This document shows positions 9,445-17,709 of a stretch of 64,000 nucleotides of DNA, one piece after another. The DNA comes from Lelliottia sp. WAP21 (GTDB lineage Bacteria; Pseudomonadota; Gammaproteobacteria; Enterobacterales; Enterobacteriaceae). How positions within the stretch are numbered: the stretch's first letter is position 1; each line of letters opens with the position of its first letter. Location: assembly GCF_020532665.2 (NCBI RefSeq), contig NZ_JAIWPG020000009.1, positions 1 through 64,000 of the forward strand, read 5' to 3'. Below the pieces are notes generated by a model. It did no database searches. It saw nothing but the letters and a program-made list of their open reading frames with translations, and was not told the DNA's origin. Position numbers and translations under genes: made by a program.

Positions 9445-9903
9445 CTCGTGGATGTAGTTATATTGTTAGTGATGAAAATAATTATAATTATTTACCTTAT
9501 TAAAAAAAATAATAATCGCATGAATTTTTGTATAAATATTTACATTTTCAAATTTTCTCTTGAATATTGCAATTGAAGGAGTTGTTTTGTTAAATCAAAT
9601 AATTTGTAATAGTTCCTAAGTTATGGTGGGTAGTGATTTAGCATATTCTGCACAGATGCTGTCTTTGATACAATTAGATGTACTCACATGACTTGGATAT
9701 CTAAATTATAGCAAGGAAAATTTAGTAATGGACCAAAAGATGCTTTGTTTTTCGCTGTACGCAGATGATTCGTAATCACAGATGATAAAAATTGCTCGCC
9801 TCGCCCGATAACAGATGGGCTGAAACCACAGCCTAATTAACATTAGAAGATAAGCAATATATCACTTTTTTACTTCTCCCTTTAAAAAATAAGGAAGCGT
9901 GTT
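9445..9903. other. AT-rich gap inside the pilus operon
   Basis: This 459-bp gap separates the PapF-like gene from the adhesin gene, whereas pap operons normally have these adjacent. It is AT-rich, with no supported ORF. It may hold a second promoter for the adhesin or the remains of a lost gene. A ribosome-binding site (AAGGAAG) lies just before 9904. Confidence 0.5.
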
Positions 9904-10971
9904 ATGAATATTCGGTTATGGTTACTAGCATCTTGCTTTATACCTTTTAATTCTTTTGCAATGGAATGGGGTTCCGCAGCATTAGAGCATCTCTGGGATA
10001 TGAGTTCCTCAAATGGTGCAGAATACCCACCAATTCCTCAAACTGTTCAGCGTTTGGGTTTGCCTCGATGTACAAGAGATGCAAATAACGATCGTATTAC
10101 CTGTACCGGTTATCATGTCAAGAAATCTGGTACTATGTCGTCTTCATGTAACTGGAGAGGGCGGTATGCCTGCTACTGGCACTCGGAAGCAGCAGGAATA
10201 TTAAATAGTTTGTATTTAACGGCTACAAACGGTGAGCAATTTCATATTGTTCGGAATAAGAGTAAAACCGGAATAGGTGATTTTTCATACACTGCAACAG
10301 GCTGTACATTCAATGGCACTAACTCTCGTGGTCAAGAAGTTTGCGCTGATGATTCTACTTGGGATAATGATAGACAGATAACGTATTCTTCTGAATTTAA
10401 CATGACAATAACAATTAATAATGCATCTAAATATAAATTTTTAGATGGCGTGAGAATAGATTCTTGTCTTGAGCTATATCAAGTGGGCACATCGGGGTTT
10501 GCAAATCACTTTTGGGTTGCTGATCATACTGGTGTGAATGGAAATCATCATGGTGAAGGTTTAGCTTATGCTCTTGATGATGCACAGTGTATTGGGGAGA
10601 CATTCATTCCTATGCGGCCGGCAACCTGTATTGTTGAAAACAATGGTTATGGTTCAAGAACAATTGATTTAGATCATGGAACTATTCCCCCTGTAACGTC
10701 ACCCACAAATGCGGTAAGTGCCCAATTAAAATTGTTATGCGATCAAGCCCAAGCCCCAAATTTGGTCTGGTCAGGTGACAGTGATGCGAATACGGATTTA
10801 GCCATGTGTACTAATGGCGGAACGGAATCTAACCTATCTGCGGCAATAACAGGTACGGGAAGAAATTATATACTGCAGGTTCAGAGTATCTTGAATAACG
10901 GAGATCCTTCGAAAGCACCGTGCTATGGAAGTATTAAAGGGTCAACAGTATTAACCATCTCCTATGTTTGA
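9904..10971 (+). CDS. Candidate pilus tip adhesin (PapG position)
   Basis: The 355-residue protein has a signal peptide ending FA-MEW (about residue 20) and appears two-domain. A Cys-, Trp- and His-rich N-terminal region (about 20-235), with many Cys pairs and HHGEGLAYALDD near 215, would be the receptor-binding domain. A C-terminal pilin-like domain (about 240-355) has TCIVENNGYG, DLDHGTIPP and a closing LTISYV strand, resembling the pilin domain of PapG. The lectin domain does not look like PapG classes I-III. Its place at the end of the operon and the two-domain layout support a tip adhesin with a different receptor. Confidence 0.75.
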   Translation: MNIRLWLLASCFIPFNSFAMEWGSAALEHLWDMSSSNGAEYPPIPQTVQRLGLPRCTRDANNDRITCTGYHVKKSGTMSSSCNWRGRYACYWHSEAAGILNSLYLTATNGEQFHIVRNKSKTGIGDFSYTATGCTFNGTNSRGQEVCADDSTWDNDRQITYSSEFNMTITINNASKYKFLDGVRIDSCLELYQVGTSGFANHFWVADHTGVNGNHHGEGLAYALDDAQCIGETFIPMRPATCIVENNGYGSRTIDLDHGTIPPVTSPTNAVSAQLKLLCDQAQAPNLVWSGDSDANTDLAMCTNGGTESNLSAAITGTGRNYILQVQSILNNGDPSKAPCYGSIKGSTVLTISYV

Positions 10972-10988
10972 TATATTCTATTCATGAG

Positions 10989-11011
10989 GGACAGCATTTG
11001 CTGTCCTTTTT
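10989..11011 (+). terminator. Intrinsic terminator of the pilus operon
   Basis: A 7-bp perfect stem (GGACAGC 10989-10995 with GCTGTCC 11000-11006), ATTT loop and five T follow 18 bp after the adhesin stop. It marks the end of the fimbrial operon. Confidence 0.85.
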
Positions 11012-12048
11012 CAATCACCAAGGATAATTTGGTATACCTTCTCAATAAATAATCTTGTAAATTATAAGTGTATTTTAAAATGAATGCACAGCATATTATT
11101 TTTTTGATATCTCTTGTCAGGATGTTAGTTAAAAAATTTTTCCTCAAAATAACCGTCATGCGGTCCTTTTTCAACTCAAGGGTTATAGCGATCCTGTCTT
11201 TTAACTTTGATATAATTCGCTGCGCTAGATATTAAGGTCTGCAGAATATGTTCAACCACATGGAATGCACGTTTGCCGCTGTCAAACTGAACGCAGACTT
11301 CGTGTTTTCCAACTGCTCAGCCCTGGAAAACGTCCGCATACCTCTATGCAATGAAGACAAATATTTAGCATCCTCCCTACACCTCGTTCGTATTGCCTAA
11401 TCGATAAGTAGGCGCTATCGCTGAACAGTACAAAAAGCATATCTCAATGCGAGATATCGGAGATCCCACATGAAAAAATTATCATTGCCACAATGAAAAC
11501 TTTGTTCAGGCATCAACATTCGCTGCTATGGGATATGACAAACAGGATATGGAGTAATACACATTTCGGAACAAATAACCGTATAAAGAAAGGGTGAAAG
11601 AAAAGCTACAGGGCGCATTCAATGAGTCTAAGTACCTCGCAGGAAAAAATTTTACCCTGCGCATTGAGCGCAATAACCTTACGCTTCGCACGCAGGTAAT
11701 AGAAAAACAATCTGCTTCTAAAATCCAGGGAGTTGCACGAGAAGGTGATCGGACATCTCATCAAGTCGCTTATGTTCAACTGATTGATTACATTACCGAA
11801 TCATCTATATTGAGGCGCATAACGATGGCGTCAGATTTATTCTGCAATTCCCATCGGTACATCATTTCTTAACCGGCACGTCGTTAAATCAACGCTGGGA
11901 TCTGCAGAGAGAGGTTATTAGTTATAATGATTCTTATTAAGAAATAATTAATAAAATAATTGAGGTAAGACCACGCTTTTTAAGCACTTAATCCTTAAAA
12001 ACAATTCCCTCATTCCGTTACTATTAAAGCGCTTCTCCAGAGGAGTCA
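11012..12048 (+). pseudogene. Decayed region with unidentifiable gene remnants
   Basis: No intact gene is present. Short plus-strand pieces look protein-like: near 11250-11400 a Leu/Ala/Asn/Cys pattern (CTFAAVKLNADFVFSNC) resembling pentapeptide-repeat spacing; near 11470-11600 a frame reading TLFRHQHSLLWDM; and at 11594-11872 a 92-codon frame rich in charged residues. Stops and shifts separate them. They could be pieces of one broken gene for a secreted or effector-like protein, but I cannot name it. Right of 11880 the DNA is AT-rich and non-coding. Confidence 0.3.
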
Positions 12049-12120
12049 ATGTCAGACGTTATTTGTTTTCATTGTATTTCGCTCCCGCTATCTTTTGCGT
12101 TTGTATTAGAGGGGAGATGA
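12049..12120 (+). CDS. Possible 23-residue peptide upstream of hairpin A
   Basis: ATG at 12049 follows AGAGGAGT with 5-bp spacing, an excellent ribosome-binding site. The frame encodes a 23-residue Cys-, Phe- and Leu-rich peptide (core LPLSFAFV) ending at TGA inside the left arm of hairpin A. A second frame at about 12764, starting GTG after GGAGGAGG, begins MSNSLF and shares core LFAFV at the equivalent distance before hairpin B. That frame is not closed at the same place and runs through the terminator. Two related frames with strong ribosome-binding sites suggest a leader or toxin-like peptide, but the evidence is thin. Confidence 0.35.
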   Translation: MSDVICFHCISLPLSFAFVLEGR

Positions 12121-12212
12121 TAAAGATGAGCGCTGAGGCGGAATGATTAAGGGGTTCTGTTGAAATAGACTTAATTATTAAAAAAATGCTTCAGCGCTCA
12201 CTCTGTGTCATC
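12116..12212 (+). repeat. Hairpin repeat copy A (97 bp)
   Basis: The first of four related inverted-repeat structures. Left arm 12116-12136 and right arm 12191-12212 pair imperfectly around the conserved core GAGCGCTGA/TCAGCGCTC. The ~55-bp apex differs from the other copies. After the right arm come an A/T-rich spacer, a CCTCCC stretch and an intrinsic terminator (12251-12281). Unlike copies B-D it is preceded by a weaker terminator-like sequence that has kept the TTTGCGTTTGTAT loop of copy B's upstream terminator. Confidence 0.7.
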
Positions 12213-12250
12213 ACCCAGTAGTAATAATAAAATAAGTAAACCTCCCTTTC

Positions 12251-12281
12251 CCCCGGTCCCATTCGGCACCGGGTGTTTTTT
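12251..12281 (+). terminator. Intrinsic terminator after hairpin A
   Basis: CCCGGT (12252-12257) pairs with ACCGGG (12268-12273) and is followed by TG and a T-run. It is preceded by a C-rich single-stranded-looking stretch (CCTCCC), as in the other units. Confidence 0.75.
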
Positions 12282-12795
12282 ATAGCTTTTTTGCTAGCGC
12301 GCCGGGGTAATTATTGACAGCATCGCTTTCAGCGCATTCCCCACGCCCCTACACGAGTCCCGCAACTGGACGCCCTGCTGTATGGCTAACAGACCCTGAA
12401 TTGTCTCTTACTGGCCGGATTGTTCAAGTACTATTAAACGATCGACATTTGGCCTGAGCGGGGTTTTTAATCATGCAGCTTGTTTCATCCTCATTGACAG
12501 CGCTCGGCGATATTCGCGACGTACACAGCACCAGTACCCATGTCCGATCGTCGATTCATCTCCGCAAATCCCATCGTTACTCACTCCTTAATCAGCGCAT
12601 AGTTAAAGCAGCGGTGTGATTTACGTAGAGAAATTATTGATTAGGATGGTTGTTTATAAAAATTGTTATTTAATTATTTCAGGTATGACCACAAAATATA
12701 AGCACAGAATGCATAAGCATAATCGTACTTTTCCACTATTATGCCTCCGCCTCTATGGAGGAGGTAGTGTCAAATTCATTGTTCATTAGATTTCC
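12282..12795. other. Non-coding spacer between hairpin units A and B
   Basis: About 500 bp without a supportable gene. The first half is moderately GC-rich with short fragments that look like decayed coding DNA; the second half is AT-rich. A GGAGGAGG motif at about 12757-12764 precedes the unit B terminator and would serve as a ribosome-binding site for the short frame noted at copy A. Confidence 0.4.
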
Positions 12796-12835
12796 CTCCC
12801 CGATATTATTTGCGTTTGTATCGGGGAGTTTTTTT
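12796..12835 (+). terminator. Intrinsic terminator before hairpin B
   Basis: A perfect 10-bp stem (CTCCCCGATA 12796-12805 with TATCGGGGAG 12819-12828) is followed by seven T. Hairpin B begins at the very next base. Confidence 0.88.
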
Positions 12836-12930
12836 GATAGAGAAGGTGAGTGCTGGGAAAGTAGTGTATGGATCATTTACAGCCTGATTGTACGCTCTCC
12901 TTGGCAGGCCCAGCGCTCACCTGCTCTATT
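12836..12930 (+). repeat. Hairpin repeat copy B (95 bp)
   Basis: Left arm 12836-12857 and right arm 12909-12930 pair over about 20 bp around GGTGAGTGCTGGG/CCCAGCGCTCACC, with a GT wobble-type difference. The apex (about 50 bp) is unrelated to the others. The structure starts immediately after a terminator T-run. It is followed by an A/T-rich spacer, GCCACCT and another terminator. Confidence 0.8.
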
Positions 12931-12968
12931 AACGCTATAAAAATTATAACATAGCAGGACGCCACCTC

Positions 12969-13008
12969 ACCCGAATCACTCTGTCAGGTATGGTTCGGGT
13001 ATTTTTTT
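12969..13008 (+). terminator. Intrinsic terminator between hairpins B and C
   Basis: ACCCGAA (12969-12975) pairs with TTCGGGT (12994-13000), followed by A and seven T. A CCACCT motif lies just 5' of it and hairpin C starts immediately 3'. Confidence 0.85.
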
Positions 13009-13108
13009 GATGATACAGGAGAGTGCTGGAGTAGGGTTGTTAAGAGAAGACCTAGTAAAGTGGGCTTAATAACTTTGGTGGGCCCCAGCACTCCCCTGTA
13101 TTATCATT
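13009..13108 (+). repeat. Hairpin repeat copy C (100 bp)
   Basis: Left arm 13009-13029 and right arm 13085-13108 pair around GAGTGCTGG/CCAGCACTC with the outer GATGATA/TTATCATT also complementary. The apex differs from A, B and D. It sits between two intrinsic terminators and is followed by the same A/T-rich spacer plus GCCACTT. Confidence 0.8.
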
Positions 13109-13138
13109 ATAAGAAATTTATCGTAGTGCCACTTCTCT

Positions 13139-13170
13139 ACCCGGTACCCTGCAGGACCGGGTATTTTTTT
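13139..13170 (+). terminator. Intrinsic terminator after hairpin C
   Basis: ACCCGGT (13139-13145) pairs with ACCGGGT (13156-13162), then A and seven T. Confidence 0.85.
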
Positions 13171-13271
13171 ATATAGCACTATTGCGAACCGGCAAATCCG
13201 AACCATACTCAAATTACACCCCGCAACGCGCTGACGAGGTGTTCTCTAGATTACGTATCATCACCATCAAA

Positions 13272-13301
13272 GCCCACAGCTAAACGCCTGTGGGTTTTTT
13301 T
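13272..13301 (+). terminator. Intrinsic terminator upstream of holin remnant
   Basis: CCCACAG (13273-13279) pairs with CTGTGGG (13288-13294) and is followed by seven T. It probably ends a phage-derived transcript; it has no neighbouring hairpin-family copy. Confidence 0.8.
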
Positions 13302-13324
13302 CCCCAAATCCCGGAGTCATCCGT

Positions 13325-13591
13325 ATGCCACCCTTTTTGCTACCGGATGATACCGGAATCAGTTATTTAATCATTTTAACGTTCTTTTTACTGGGCACCG
13401 CCTCGCGCCTCTTCTACAGCTGGATGACCGGCAACCCAATAAATTTCCTGTTAGCTAACGGGCAGATAGTGATACAGACGTTCGCCAGCTCCCTCAAGCT
13501 GATGATAGCTATCCGGCTGGAAACCAGCCTCGCAATCGTGGAGCTATTTCATATGTGGAGATATAAATATAAATTTTGGGCAAGCGCTTGA
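13325..13591 (+). pseudogene. Phage holin-like gene, C-terminus lost
   Basis: The 88-codon frame starts after CCGGAG with suitable spacing. It has a hydrophobic segment at about 12-32 and a second around the segment GQIVIQTFASSLKLMIAI. This layout (acidic start, TM, Gly-rich step, TM) is that of lambdoid phage holins near 95 residues. The end diverges where a holin would have its third TM and charged tail, and the frame runs into the next remnant. Together with the following DUF2829-like and tail-like pieces, it marks a decayed prophage late region. Confidence 0.5.
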
Positions 13592-13800
13592 ATTAGTTAA
13601 GCAGGGTGCAAAATTCGCCCGCTCAGGCTGGAAGGGTACGAATCTATTCGTTATCAAAGCGGGCGGGTATGTCGTGAACGAGATGGGCCCCGGTTCAGAA
13701 TATGAACGCGCAGGCATCAAGGGCGAGTTTTCTATCGCATCACGCCTTTATTTGAAAAATGCACATGGTGTTAACGGCGTGTTTGATTCCCGTGTTGGCG
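13563..13800 (+). pseudogene. DUF2829/Tad2-like fragment without a start codon
   Basis: The frame beginning INFGQALELVKQG and continuing FARSGWKGTNLFV matches the N-terminal half of DUF2829 proteins, the family that includes the Thoeris anti-defence protein Tad2. A GGAG lies at the expected place upstream, but no ATG, GTG or TTG follows at normal spacing (ATA occupies the start position). The C-terminal half, normally ending in a Trp/Asp-rich stretch, is replaced by unrelated sequence after about residue 75. It is therefore a broken gene. Phage origin fits the adjacent holin and tail remnants. Confidence 0.45.
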
Positions 13801-14443
13801 CATTCAGGCCACACGACCAAAATGGCGGAAATCTGCACCATGCTGGCCGGGAAGGGCAGCACCGTCTCCGCAAGTATGACGGCGCTGAAAAACTCGCGAG
13901 AGCGTTCGCCCGGATACTCCCTGTCCTCCCTGATATGACCCACTACGTTGGCAAGGGTGCAGGTAGTTTAAGAGTCTGGATGAGGTTCGTCAGCAGCAAA
14001 TCAAAATGTTGGGCGGCATCAGTAATCAGGGTCTCGATGCTACCAAAACAATGGGCGGCTGGGCATCTGACAATTACAACAGCGCGGCCAGTTATCTCGG
14101 GGGGGGCCGCGAAAGAACGCTTAGTCTCCTCCGGGATGTAGCGGACACGCTACACCAGGCAGTTGAAAGCCATACGGCTGACGTGATGTTTTACGCCCTG
14201 AGTAAAGCACCGTCTCCGGACGATACGGAAAACCTCCTGCCTGCAAAGGAGTTTAACCGCAAACTGAACGCATTGCTTAAGTACGTCCCGGCCAAAGTGT
14301 CAGCCGCACTTACCCGCCTGATTGAGAGCGAAGATGAATACCCCCCTATCTCGATGTGTATATCCGCCAGCGTAACGCATGGGGAAAAAAGCCGTGAACA
14401 CAGTAAATATCTGGCGTCGTACGAGGGGTGCACATTCGGGTGA
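13800..14443 (+). pseudogene. Phage structural-gene remnants in shifted frames
   Basis: Two or three frames each show part of a protein-like sequence. From about 13960 one reads SLDEVRQQQIKMLGGIS and continues into a Gly/Ser/Ala-rich stretch ending near 14105. The region to 14443 continues open as a 145-codon frame (14006-14443) of mixed origin. The style (Gln-rich helix, then GGWASDNYNSAASYLGG) resembles the end of phage tail or DNA-injection proteins, but no family can be named firmly. A run of seven G at about 14099-14105 may be a frameshift point. Confidence 0.35.
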
Positions 14444-14879
14444 GCGGGACAGGAAAGCGTCGCTAATAACGGTTGTCCCCGGTTGGTGCTGACACCAGGG
14501 CGCGATTTAAGGCGCTGGATGATGCGATGATGCTGTTATGGCGGGTTGAAATGTCGCAGCGACAATTGATCCTGCCAGCATCACGGCTTACGCATTGTCA
14601 CGGTGGTCGGTGCACAAGGCGGTCTGGTGCTGGCTCAGAAGTCAGTACGAACAGGTCGAGGCGGGTGAGCTAGCAATGAGCAGTTACTAGCAATACAGCA
14701 GCAGTTTGCTGAGAGTTAAGGTGTCAGGCTGACACAGTCCCGCCTGGGTGTGGAGCGCAGGTGGTATCTGCGTGCGGTTTTTGCACCGCTGTTAGCGGCT
14801 GGCGGGCTTACGGTTAATTCGGTTGGGAGGTAAGTAAAATAGTTTAAAAAAATAGCCCGCAATTAGCGGGCTAACATAA
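14444..14879. other. Phage-like debris downstream of the porin
   Basis: No intact gene. Near 14730-14835 a frame reads RLGVERRWYLRAVFAPLLAA and ends in a Gly-rich tail before TAA; this looks like the C-terminal membrane anchor of a small phage protein. A hairpin-plus-T segment near 14850-14875 (AGCCCGC AATTA GCGGGCT read on the plus strand) could terminate the porin gene on the minus strand. Confidence 0.35.
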
Positions 14880-15989
14880 TTAAAACTGGTAAGTCAGACC
14901 TACCGCCAGGATATCGTCAGTGCCGATGTTGTTGTCTGCGTAGAATTTATCGTCTTCATCCAGTAAGTTTATTTTGTAATCAATATAGGTAGACATGTTC
15001 TTGTTGAAGTAATAAACCGCACCAATTTCAGCATATTTGACCAGGTCCTGGTCACCTTGACCGTTGCCCAAGTCTTTGCCATTAGACTGTATGTAAGAAA
15101 TTACTGGGCGCAGACCAAAGTCGAATTGATACTGGGCTGTGATTTCAAAGTTCTGCGTCTTGTTGGCAACACCCTCATCACCATACGGTGTCATATTGCG
15201 TGTTTCAGAATACATGGCTGCCAGATAAACATTATGTGCGTCGTACTTCAGACCAGTGGTCCATGCATCGGCCTTATCACCTCCAGCTATGGTAGATATG
15301 GATGAATTCGTCTGTGCACTGGTACGATCGGATGATGTGTAGGCAGCACCCGCGCTGATCCCCATCCCGAAATCATAGGTCGAAGAGATACCGAAACCGT
15401 CACCATTCTCATAGCGATCGGTGCGACCGTTAGCAGACACTTCAGGATCGGCATTTTCATTTTTGCCCTGATACTGTAATGCGAAGTTCAGATCTTCAGC
15501 CATACCAAAGAAGCCAGCATTTCGATAAGTGGCCACACCGTTTGCACGGCCGGTCATGAAGTTGTCAGCCTTCGTGTATGAGTCACCGCCGAATTCCGGG
15601 AGCATGTCGGTCCAGCCTTCGATGTCGTACAGGACACCGTAGTTACGACCGTAATCGAAAGAACCATATTGACCAACTTTTACGCCTGCAAATGCCAGAC
15701 GGGTCCAGGACTGATTGGAAGATGATTCCGTTTCGTTGGCCTGAATTTGGTATTCCCACTGACCGTAGCCAGTCATTTGATCATTGATCTGCGTTTCACC
15801 TTTGAAGCCGATACGCATATAGGTCTGGTCACCGTCTACGTTAGCGTCATCGGAAGAATAGTGCAGACCTGTAACTTTGCCGTACAAGTCTAATTTGTTA
15901 CCATCTTTATTATAAATTTCTGCTGCATTAGCAGAACCAGCCACAACAAAAATAGCCGGAATCAAAATTGCCAGTACTTTTTTTTGCAT
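14880..15989 (-). CDS. General porin, OmpC/NmpC family
   Basis: The 369-residue trimeric outer-membrane porin has a signal peptide ending [19 protein letters not shown], the typical start of a mature OmpC-family porin. The constriction-loop 3 motif [18 protein letters not shown] with YRN is intact, and it closes with the outer-membrane signal strand GLTYQF (terminal Phe). Length is as usual for the family. It is preceded by GGAAAATTTAA before the ATG. Adjacent phage late-gene debris recalls NmpC (DLP12) and Lc (PA-2), porins carried by lambdoid phages, so it may have come in with the decayed prophage. It would widen uptake of small hydrophilic solutes. Confidence 0.93.
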   Translation of the reverse strand: MQKKVLAILIPAIFVVAGSANAAEIYNKDGNKLDLYGKVTGLHYSSDDANVDGDQTYMRIGFKGETQINDQMTGYGQWEYQIQANETESSSNQSWTRLAFAGVKVGQYGSFDYGRNYGVLYDIEGWTDMLPEFGGDSYTKADNFMTGRANGVATYRNAGFFGMAEDLNFALQYQGKNENADPEVSANGRTDRYENGDGFGISSTYDFGMGISAGAAYTSSDRTSAQTNSSISTIAGGDKADAWTTGLKYDAHNVYLAAMYSETRNMTPYGDEGVANKTQNFEITAQYQFDFGLRPVISYIQSNGKDLGNGQGDQDLVKYAEIGAVYYFNKNMSTYIDYKINLLDEDDKFYADNNIGTDDILAVGLTYQF

Positions 15990-16260
15990 TTAAATTTTCC
16001 TTTGCGATAATTTTGTTTACTTGCTTTGCGAACTTCCCCAACTGGAAAGTTGTCTCATGCTAAAACACCCAGCTTAGTCTCAATATGTTATGTTTGTTAC
16101 AAAATTAATGTAAATAATTAATATTTAATACGCTTGAAATGCGTGTAAATAAAATAAATCTGTTAAATTTATAAGTGAAAGAAATTAATTCACAGCGCTG
16201 TCAATGTAGTGTAGACTTCGAATTGTGTTATTCCTTTGTTTTATTATCCATTGTAATAAT

Positions 16261-16298
16261 GAATACTATTTGGTATTACTAAATAGTATTCGTTTTTT
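16261..16298 (+). terminator. Intrinsic terminator, 11-bp stem
   Basis: GAATACTATTT (16261-16271) and AAATAGTATTC (16281-16291) form a perfect stem with a 9-nt loop, then G and six T. There is no annotated gene upstream on this strand, so it may end an unannotated small RNA or a decayed transcript. Confidence 0.7.
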
Positions 16299-16302
16299 GG
16301 AC

Positions 16303-16332
16303 GAGCCCGGAGAAGATCTACGGGCTTTTTTT
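16303..16332 (+). terminator. Second tandem intrinsic terminator
   Basis: AGCCCG (16304-16309) pairs with CGGGCT (16321-16326), followed by seven T. It follows the previous terminator by 5 bp. Confidence 0.75.
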
Positions 16333-16794
16333 ATTTTATTTTCAGCATAAAATTTATTTTACATATATTGACAATGCTTGTGGAAATGGAAGGAGGTATC
16401 ATTGCAGAACGCCGATAAATAGGCATTTCCCGCACTCAGCCAGAAAGTGATAAATTTTGTTATAAAATATTCACTTTATGCTGGCAACACGCTTAAAAGA
16501 TGCACTATTTGGCGAAATGGAGTAAAACGACTGGTGGCACAATGCATTCCGTGTGGTTTAGGGTATAGTTTTGGCGGAGCAAAGTTATGCTGATTTGTAC
16601 GATGGGATTACTCGTTACCGGGCATTCAAACCTCGCTCCGATTTTTTTAATCATTAAAAATATATTTCCATTTAAAACATCATGTTAGTAAGATGGCGGC
16701 AAACTCTTGTCTGCCTCTTTGAATTGAGCCATTTACTTTTCAATCAAGGGAGCAGAATATGCAGTTCCACTACTGCTAACTATGGAAGCACGGG

Positions 16795-17292
16795 ATGAAT
16801 GTAACTTATCATGAGCTTTGCAATAAGTTTAAAATAATTAAAAATCAAAGAACAACATCCGAAAAATTTATGATACAGGAAATAGAACTTCTGTTTATTA
16901 CATTTAAAGAGTCCCTTTCCATGCATACTCACTCATATACAAGAATCATAAATCAACGTGGAGCTTTTGTAATTCGTCAGTCTGAGCAGGTTGAGCGTGT
17001 CACTTATCGGTTTGTAAATCAATTAAGAGACATTATTTCTCAGTGCGTTGTCGATGAGCACAATCATCACGGTATTATGTTTAATGTAGAGGTTGGTGTT
17101 GGTAGTGATCCGGTTGGGCCACCTGAAGCGATAATTACACTTAAATGCAAAATCTCTCCATTAAATGGAGATTTGTACACAATAAAAATAGAAGAAAGTG
17201 ATTTTAATTATTATCCATCATCTGCCACGAATCGGTTCGATGAAGTCTGTGTTGCTATGAAATACTATCTTCTAAATAAAATTAACTGTTAA
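16795..17292 (+). CDS. Hypothetical protein, 165 aa
   Basis: I do not recognise this protein. It has no signal peptide or TM segment. A charged N-terminal helical part (about 1-60) is followed by an alpha/beta-looking core, with a His-rich stretch DEHNHHG near 90 and VGVGSDPVGPPEAIITLKC near 100-120. It ends in a helical YYLLNKINC tail. The ATG follows a weak purine stretch (ACGGG) and codon use is AT-rich like the surrounding acquired DNA. It stands alone, between the porin region and the small Cys-rich gene. Confidence 0.55.
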   Translation: MNVTYHELCNKFKIIKNQRTTSEKFMIQEIELLFITFKESLSMHTHSYTRIINQRGAFVIRQSEQVERVTYRFVNQLRDIISQCVVDEHNHHGIMFNVEVGVGSDPVGPPEAIITLKCKISPLNGDLYTIKIEESDFNYYPSSATNRFDEVCVAMKYYLLNKINC

Positions 17293-17429
17293 CTTAAAAT
17301 GATATTTTTAAAGGCCGTTTCATGTGCGCATTTTTTATTTTAGATGTAATCAAATCTGGTATGATTTATTTTTATTTTTTTTGCACTCGCGTATAGTAAT
17401 AGTGTGTTATTAATTGTTTTTATTTTTAT

Positions 17430-17639
17430 ATGAAATTTTATATTGCAAAGAAAATTGATGGAAAAGGGGATCAGGAAGTACACACTGCCATGTGTAATTA
17501 TTTACCCCTGACACACCGCCGCGAATACCTTGGTGAATATGCCAGATGCCAGATCGCGCTTGAAGAGGCTAAAAGGCGGGGATTTGAGGCTGCAAACGGC
17601 TGTGACTGGTGTAATTATGAATGCCACATAAACCGTTAA
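17430..17639 (+). CDS. Small Cys-rich protein, 69 aa
   Basis: The predicted soluble protein has conserved-looking Cys and His: MCNYLP near 23-28, CQ near 43, and a C-terminal GCDWCNYECH, i.e. CxxCxxxCH, near 59-68. It also has LGEYARCQIALEEAKRRGF. Small proteins with this pattern (HTxxCxYLP, LGxF, ACxxAKK, GCxYCxxxCH) occur widely in bacteria and may bind a metal. I know no function. It lies 137 bp after the previous unknown gene and upstream of the sRNA candidate. No good Shine-Dalgarno is visible. Confidence 0.55.
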   Translation: MKFYIAKKIDGKGDQEVHTAMCNYLPLTHRREYLGEYARCQIALEEAKRRGFEAANGCDWCNYECHINR

Positions 17640-17709
17640 TTTTTATTTTTATGATGTTTGTCACATTGAGTAATTATTCATAAACAAATAATTATTTTAT
17701 GACTATAGT

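Larger units (their letters stand above)
15990..16794. promoter_or_regulatory. Porin upstream region and non-coding spacer
   Basis: About 800 bp with no gene. The porin promoter lies in the AT-rich part 16020-16200. Tandem terminators (next entries) at 16261-16332 divide it. The right part, 16340-16790, shows no structure that I can name apart from an A/T-rich stretch before the next gene. Confidence 0.4.

Noticed and set aside
12755-12940. 61-codon frame running through hairpin B
   Set aside because: It reads straight through a strong terminator and both hairpin arms; only its first ~20 codons have a case (discussed with the peptide frames).
12116-13108. Hairpin repeats as integron attC sites or ERIC elements
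   Set aside because: The arms lack the RYYYAAC/GTTRRRY core sites of attC and no cassette genes lie between them; they do not show the central ERIC palindrome. No reverse transcriptase gene is nearby either, so a retron reading is not supported.
13674-14141. 155-codon plus-strand frame in the phage debris
   Set aside because: Its start lies inside the DUF2829-like fragment and its second half is in a different frame from the readable tail-like sequence; it is a chance concatenation.
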